64,000 nt of DNA from Dactylonectria macrodidyma (lineage: Eukaryota > Ascomycota > Sordariomycetes > Hypocreales > Nectriaceae), in NCBI GenBank assembly GCA_020744425.1, contig JAGMUV010000008.1, positions 992,001-1,056,000 of the forward strand, read 5' to 3'. Within the stretch, counting starts at the first letter, position 1. Every line of letters starts with the position of its first letter. Below are positions 58,413 through 64,000 of this stretch, one piece after another. Both the position numbers and the translations under genes were made by a program. The notes beneath the pieces are model-generated. The model saw only the letters and a list, made by a program, of their open reading frames with translations, was not told the DNA's origin and made no database searches.

Positions 58413-61192
58413 ATGGGTTTCAAATGGCGAAAGAACGCGGCCGAGGGCTCCAGCCGGCCCGAGGTCGTGGAGCCCGAGGTCGTCACGACCGGTGTTGACG
58501 TCAACTCGCCGGCGTTCAACCCCGAGAACGACCTCAAGAAGTTCAAGAAGCTGCACAAGTGGGATCCCTTTCTCGACGTCGAGAAGCTCGACGATGTCGA
58601 CCGCGTCCTCGAGACGGGAGACATCGAGAAGGAGGCTGCTGTTGAGGCGACCCTCCTCTCTGAGGACTCGCCATACGCTGAGGTCCGCGCATCGGTATGT
58701 CTTTGTTTGCACCAAGTAGTCACCTATTCAGTGTCTAATCCTTTAGGTTCCTCCCACCGATGACGAGGATATGCCCATCAACACGATCCGCGCTTGGACT
58801 ATCGGTTCCATCATGTGCACCATCATCGCGGCTTGCAACATCCTTCTCGGTCTGCGATACTCGCCCATCACCATCACGTCCACCGTCGTGCAGTTGGTGT
58901 CTTACCCGTATGTCTTTCTTTCTTCAGCCACCTTTCATCACTGTCTTGTCTAATATCGTTTAGTATTGGTTGCGGCTGGGCAAAGGTCGTGCCCGACTAC
59001 CGCTTCAAGGTCTTTGGCCATGAACTGTCCCTCAACCCCGGCCCCTTCAATGTCAAGGAACACACCATCATCACCATGATGACGGCTGCCGGCTCAGCTG
59101 CCAGTTATGCCATCGATATTCTTCTCGCCCAGGAGCTGTTCTATAACCAGTACTTCAAGTTAGCCTCCCTATCAGTTCCTCCTTGCTCACACCCAGACTA
59201 ATCATAACAACAGCTGGGGCTTCCAAATCATCCTCATCATCTCCACCCAAGCCATGGGCTTTGGCGTTGCTGGTGTTTTACGTCGCTTCTTGGTCTGGCC
59301 CGCGGCTATGATCTGGCCTGCGACTCTAGTCACCACAACTGTCATGTACTCGCTTCACGACCACTCCCCCTCCGATCCGCATGCCACCAACGGCTGGAAG
59401 ATTGGCCGCTACATGTTCTTCCTGATCGTTGCGCTCGCCACCTTCGCCTACGAGTGGATTCCCACCGTCATAGCCCCGTTCCTCAGCCTGTTCACCTTCA
59501 TCTGCTGGATCGCTCCCCAAAACGTTCTCGTCAACCAGATCTTTGGCGGCCAGACTGGACTTGGCATCGTGCCTCTCTCCTTTGACTGGAGCACCATCAG
59601 TGGTTACTTGCTCAGTCCTCTTCAGACCCCAGCCTTTGCCATCATGAACGTCGCTGCCGGCATCATCATCATGGTCATCGGATGTGCCGGTCTTGCTTGG
59701 GGCGGCCCTGAATTCTACCGCTACCTCCCCATCAGGTATGATGCACTGAGAAATTTACATACCCTAACCAACGCTGACATCGTTCCCACAGTGCCAACGC
59801 CAACTTCGATCATTTCGGCGCCCGCTACAACACCAGCCTGATCCTTACCCCCGACTTCACCTTCAACGAGACAGCCTACAAGGAATACTCCCCCCTGATG
59901 CTAGGCCCGGCCTTTTCCCTGTCCTATGGTATGGGCTTCGCCGGCCTCATCTCGACCCTCGTGCACGTTTACATGTTCTACGGCAAGGACATTGTCCAGC
60001 GTACAAAGGATGCCGCTCATGAAGAGGCCGACGTTCACCTGAAGCTCATGCGCCGCTACAAGGAGGCCCCTGAGTGGTGGTTCGCTTCCATCTTTGCCGT
60101 TAGCTGCGCCTTTGGCATGATTGCGTCGCAGGTCTGGGAGACTCACCTCACTTGGTGGGCGTACATTCTCTGCATCTTCATCGGTGTCTTTTTTATCCTT
60201 CCCGTTGGTATCATTCAGGCCATCACCAACCAGCAGACTGGTCTCAACATTGTCACTGAGATGATCGTTGGTTACATGTAAGTCTGCACATCACTTAGCC
60301 TGGCTAAACACCTCACTAATGATATCATAGGACTCCCGGTCGCCCCATTGCCATGATGCTGTTCAAGTCCTGGGGCTACATGCTCTGCTACAACGGCCTT
60401 CAATACGTGTCTGACATGAAAGTCGGCCACTACATGAAGATCCCCCCGCGCACCATGTTCTCTGCCCAGGCTTTTGCCGTCATTTGGCTATCCATTGTGC
60501 AGATTTGCACCTACAACTTCCTCCGAGGCAACATTGAAGGCATCTGCACCCCTGACCAGGAGCAGGGTCTGACTTGTCCCATGGCTCGCACCTTTTACAA
60601 CGCCAGTGTCATCTGGGGTGTCATTGGGCCTCGCCGAATGTTTGGATCTGGAGCAGTGTGAGTTACACAAATCCAGCATTCTTGTGATACTCTTGACTAA
60701 TCATCAAACCAGCTACTCTTGGGTCAACTACTTTTGGCTCATTGGTGCCGTTCTCCCTGTCGTTCAGTACTACCTGGCCCGCAAGTACCCTCGCAGCTTC
60801 TTGCGATACGTCTTCTTCCCGGCTATCTTCGGTGGTGCCGGTATGATCCCTCCCGCGACCACCTGGTGGCTCGGCCAGTGGGTTATTGTCGGTCTCATCT
60901 TCAACTGGTGGATCAAGCGCAGATTCTTCGGCTGGTGGAGTAAGTTATTCGATTCTAAGTTATTGAACTCTGCTAACTTTTTGAAGTCCGCTACAACTAC
61001 GTCCTTTCTGGTGCGCTCGATATTGGTACGGCTCTCTGCATTGTTATTTCCACCTTTGCTCTGGGCCTGTCCAACACGAACTTCCCAACGTGGTGGGGAA
61101 ACACGGTTTTCGATAACAATCTCGATGCCGCAGGCGCTGTGACCAAGGTTCTTCCCACTGACGGGTCGTTCTTTGGGCCGACGTCGTGGTAA
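58413..61192 (+). CDS. OPT-family oligopeptide transporter (ISP4-like)
   Basis: A proton-coupled carrier for small peptides or glutathione-type compounds at the plasma membrane. Eight exons: 58413-58694, 58747-58907, 58964-59158, 59214-59735, 59792-60277, 60331-60657, 60713-60939 and 60987-61192. All have GT-AG borders and close in phase to 801 residues, the usual family size. The N-terminal cytosolic part of about 100 residues is acidic and ends SPYAEVRASVPPTDDEDM. It is followed by NTIRAWTIGSIM, the typical entry into TM1. Conserved OPT blocks include NPGPFNVKEHTIITMM, NQIFGGQTGLGI, YGMGFAGLISTLVHV and NQQTGLNIVTEMIVGY, with many hydrophobic spans. The C-terminus runs FPTWWGNTVFDNN. With the YaaH transporter and the extracellular proteases it fits uptake of nitrogen from digested protein, which is inference. 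Confidence 0.96.
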
Positions 61193-62605
61193 TCATTCTG
61201 CTTCTTCGCTATCTGTTTTGATCCCGCGAATATGGGGCAGTTTCGCAGCCCCCAGTTATTGTATAGCATTGCAATGAGAGGATGATGCACCGTATTATGA
61301 GCAGATAGCCATTCACGATCTCTAATACTATAATGCTTCTGAGACGAAAACAATCGTGAAACAGATGACTTTAGTTGTGGATATAAATGATAGGGCGTTG
61401 TAAACGACAGTGCGGGTGAGCACCTGTTACAGGTAGATCCTACGACCCAACGTAAACGGGGTCATTGGGTTTTGAATCCAGAAGCATCAGACTCAGTAGA
61501 TTTGACCGGGCGAACGGACTTAATTGCGCAACTATAGTACTTGGGGAGCCTTTTGCTGGTTTCATCCCTGGGCACGGTAATTGTTCTCCTTGCGTCGTAG
61601 TTTTAAGCACAGGGAAATGCTTAGAGATGGCGTACTTTTGTTTTTGTTCTAATCTTCAACTCTTAGCATTATAGCCTAGTCCCATATTTGCATTGATCCC
61701 GAGATAGTGTACTTGATACGGTCGATCATCCCCATCGCGGAGCCGAAAGCGCCTCAGCCAATCAATGGCCATTGCGCAATTCCGTGGGCTTTTTGGTCAA
61801 ACTTGGGTTATTTCAAGGGGCTTTGAATCGGGCTAATCAAATCGCTACCATTACCCCTGTAATTCTATAGCGGGATGAAACTAAGACTAACCAGCATCTC
61901 CTAAGTTGTTCCGTCCACCTTTCCGTCCTTCTTAACACCGTTCAGCTTTCTAGGGCTTTTTGAATGCCGACTGCCGAGTCTTGGCGTGAGGTCCTATCGC
62001 GTCAAATCAGCCATGTGATCGCCATTGACCTAGTTTTCGAGCCTGTTACATTGGCGCGTAAAACAGTTTCCCATCTCGGGAGGTGCCTAAGATGGTCCTT
62101 TTTGCAATAGTATCCGCCCTTCTCTGCCCACCTTCTCCTTTGCGCAAAGCAGTGCCGCCATTGCCGATTCGTCGGCAGACAGAGCAGCAAAAGGACCATA
62201 GTCGTAGGGTTTCATCCCACTCACCCATGGCACCTGCAAGCCAAGCAAGCCAAGCGATCGCCAAGGCGGGATCAAGCATGATCAGATCTGACAACGCTTG
62301 GCTTGACAGCTTTCGGGAACTTATGACCTGGACCCTGGATATAGCCCTTTTGGGGAGGTGATGCGGATGTTCAGTGCCGGACTAAGGTTTTGACTTTCAA
62401 GGTTTGTCGACTATTGCGATGCCTAGGGGCCAGAATCTCATGATACCATCGACGATAGTCAGAACAACTCAATAAGAAACGAGTATATAACCAGTGGCGA
62501 GTCTCTCCTTTGGATTAGGACCAGACACATCTTGCTCAGCATCACTCTCTAGTCTCCAACCCTTCAGGACCCTGTTCATCCAAGCACTTGCCCATCAACC
62601 TCGCT
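61193..62605. other. Intergenic region upstream of the aspartic protease
   Basis: No gene seen. The right end carries the protease core promoter. Confidence 0.5.
62484..62490 (+). promoter_or_regulatory. TATA box of the aspartic protease gene
   Basis: TATATAA 116 bases upstream of the ATG at 62606, followed by a C/T-rich leader. Confidence 0.5.
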
Positions 62606-63829
62606 ATGACTTTCACTACGTTTCTCGTTGCCACTCTGGCACTGACCAGCACCGTTGCTGCTGTCCCGACCAACAATGTCCGAGGTGGCAAGTTCTCCGT
62701 CGCCCAGGTCAAGAACACCAAGTTCGTCAAGAGCGGTCCTCTCGCTCTCGCCAAGGCGTATCGAAAGTATGGTGCCGAACTGCCCGCAGGTCTCGCTGCG
62801 ACTGTCGACAAGATCAAGAATGGACCTGCTCGTCGCACTGAGGGCTCTGCCACAACTACACCCACCGAGGATGACAGCGAGTGGTTGACCCCCGTCAGCA
62901 TTGGAACGCCTGCCCAGGTTCTCAACTTGGACTTTGATACCGGATCTTCAGATCTCTGGGTCTTCAGCACCTTGACTGCGTCGGCCGACGTCAACGGTCA
63001 GACCCAGTACGACCCGACCAAGAGCAGCACCTCAAAGAAGTTGACCGGTGCTACCTGGTCCATCTCCTATGGCGATGGAAGCTCTTCCTCTGGAGTTGTC
63101 TACACTGACAAGGTCAACGTCGGTGGCCTCACCGTCAGCTCCCAGGCCGTCGAGGCTGCCAAGACTGTTTCAGACAGCTTCACCTCCGAGTCCGATCTCG
63201 ATGGTCTCCTCGGCTTGGCCTTCAGCTCCATCAACACTGTCACGCCCACCCAGCAGAAGACCTTCTTCGACAGCGCCCTGTCCTCACTTGACGCCAAGGT
63301 TTTCACTGCCGATCTCAAGCAGGACGCCCCTGGAAAGTACAACTTTGGCTACATCGACAGCACGGCCTACACCGGATCTATTACATACACCTCTGTCGAT
63401 TCTTCCCAGGGCTTTTGGGAGTTCACCTCGACCGGCTACGGTGTTGGCTCTGCTACCTTCACCAAGACCTCCATCGACGGCATCGCCGACACCGGCACCA
63501 CCCTTCTTCTCCTCCCCAGCGCCATCAACAAGGCCTACTATGCCAAGGTCTCGGGTGCCAAGCTCAGCAGCAGCGTCGGTGGTTACGTCTTCCCCTGTAG
63601 CGCCACTCTCCCCACCTTCACCTTTGGAGTCGGTAGCGCCCGTTTCACTATCCCCGCCTCGTACCTGAACTACTCTCCCATTTCTGAGGGCTCTAGCACC
63701 TGCTTCGGTGGTCTCCAGCCCAGCGAGGACATCGGTATCAACATTTTCGGCGACATTGCTCTCAAGGCTGGTTTCGTTGTTTTCGACGGTGGAGCTACTC
63801 GCTTGGGTTGGGCCAACAAGTCGCTGTAA
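62606..63829 (+). CDS. Secreted pepsin-like aspartic protease (A1 family)
   Basis: An endopeptidase acting outside the cell at acid pH, like endothiapepsin or penicillopepsin. The single exon gives 407 residues. The start is the ATG opening MTFTTFLVATLALTSTVAA, a signal peptide; an in-frame ATG 18 bases earlier is less likely. A propeptide of about 65-70 residues (to about ARRTEG) follows. Catalytic motifs are DFDTGSSDLW (Asp111) and IADTGTTLLLLP (Asp295). The flap tyrosine is Tyr155 in SYGDGSSSSG. The C-terminal FGDIALKAGFVVFDG and RLGWAN are typical. A cysteine pair (FPCSAT and SSTCFGG) should form the conserved disulfide. No anchor, so freely secreted. High C-ending codon use suggests strong expression. 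Confidence 0.97.
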   Translation: MTFTTFLVATLALTSTVAAVPTNNVRGGKFSVAQVKNTKFVKSGPLALAKAYRKYGAELPAGLAATVDKIKNGPARRTEGSATTTPTEDDSEWLTPVSIGTPAQVLNLDFDTGSSDLWVFSTLTASADVNGQTQYDPTKSSTSKKLTGATWSISYGDGSSSSGVVYTDKVNVGGLTVSSQAVEAAKTVSDSFTSESDLDGLLGLAFSSINTVTPTQQKTFFDSALSSLDAKVFTADLKQDAPGKYNFGYIDSTAYTGSITYTSVDSSQGFWEFTSTGYGVGSATFTKTSIDGIADTGTTLLLLPSAINKAYYAKVSGAKLSSSVGGYVFPCSATLPTFTFGVGSARFTIPASYLNYSPISEGSSTCFGGLQPSEDIGINIFGDIALKAGFVVFDGGATRLGWANKSL

Positions 63830-64000
63830 GCAGTTGTCTTGCATATGTGCCAGCAACTCGCCCTAGATCGAGCGGGCAGCAATTTGTTTAGTAAAAGAGT
63901 TGTCATCGCCTATTTGTAAATACGGAAGTGTGGGCTTAGTTATTCAGTCAGGCCATGAATTCAAGTATAGTATATACAAATGTAAACGTGTTATATTGCA

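Noticed and set aside
58336..58719. Alternative Arg/Ser-rich frame over OPT exon 1
   Set aside because: Out-of-frame shadow of the OPT transporter; the OPT frame carries the conserved sequence.
63048..63856. Long alternative frames on both strands over the aspartic protease
   Set aside because: Pro/Ser-rich and Gly/Glu-rich shadows caused by the high GC3 of the real gene.
1..64000. tRNA or rRNA genes
   Set aside because: I looked for tRNA-like T-loop words (GGTTCGAAT type) and long structured repeats; none had a matching acceptor stem. A covariance-model search would be decisive.

Overview
The window looks like a chromosomal piece of a filamentous ascomycete (Pezizomycotina, most likely a sordariomycete). 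The evidence is short 50-100 bp GT-AG introns, families restricted to such fungi (HeLo, PNP-NACHT, 2EXR, GPI-anchored secreted proteins, Fot1/pogo), and TEs carrying C-to-T type nonsense codons like those left by repeat-induced point mutation (RIP). The exact taxon is inference. Gene models were built by eye from codon phase and splice signals.

Layout. 0.6-13.3 kb: an intronless cytochrome P450, a BAHD/trichothecene-acetyltransferase-like acyltransferase, a small secreted protein, a GPI-anchored S10 serine carboxypeptidase-like protein, a C2H2 zinc-finger regulator and an MFS transporter. P450, acyltransferase, regulator and transporter could form a small metabolite locus. 13.5-15.8 kb: a broken FG-GAP/VCBS-repeat secreted-protein gene. 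16.0-21.2 kb: a RIP-degraded hAT transposon (20-bp terminal inverted repeats, 8-bp target duplication) with a nearly intact piggyBac-type element inserted in its transposase. 22.3-26.8 kb: a methyltransferase, an AT-rich relic, and a PNP-NACHT (NLR-like) gene whose phosphorylase domain is open but whose NACHT part is broken. 27.3-36.8 kb: a GPI-anchored protein, a GH16 glucanase, a GH28 polygalacturonase and an NAD(P)-binding protein. 38.4-41.1 kb: a short-chain dehydrogenase pseudogene split by a Fot1-like element (50-bp perfect inverted repeats, TA target duplication, three in-frame stops). 43.2-44.1 kb: a second GH16 paralogue. 45.8-50.5 kb: a four-exon gene for a 1504-residue protein with an N-terminal HeLo (HET-S-type cell-death) domain fused to a very large region I cannot assign. 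51.9-63.8 kb: a GPR1/FUN34/YaaH transporter, a 2EXR fragment, a DJ-1/PfpI protein, an eight-exon OPT oligopeptide transporter and a secreted pepsin-like aspartic protease.

Together this is a TE-punctuated accessory-type region that mixes secreted wall- and protein-degrading enzymes (GH16 x2, GH28, S10, A1), nutrient transporters (MFS, YaaH, OPT) and fungal self/non-self type genes (HeLo fusion, PNP-NACHT relic, 2EXR relic). The strongest candidates for new biology are the HeLo fusion protein and the nested piggyBac-type element, whose outer ends do not follow the usual TTAA rule.
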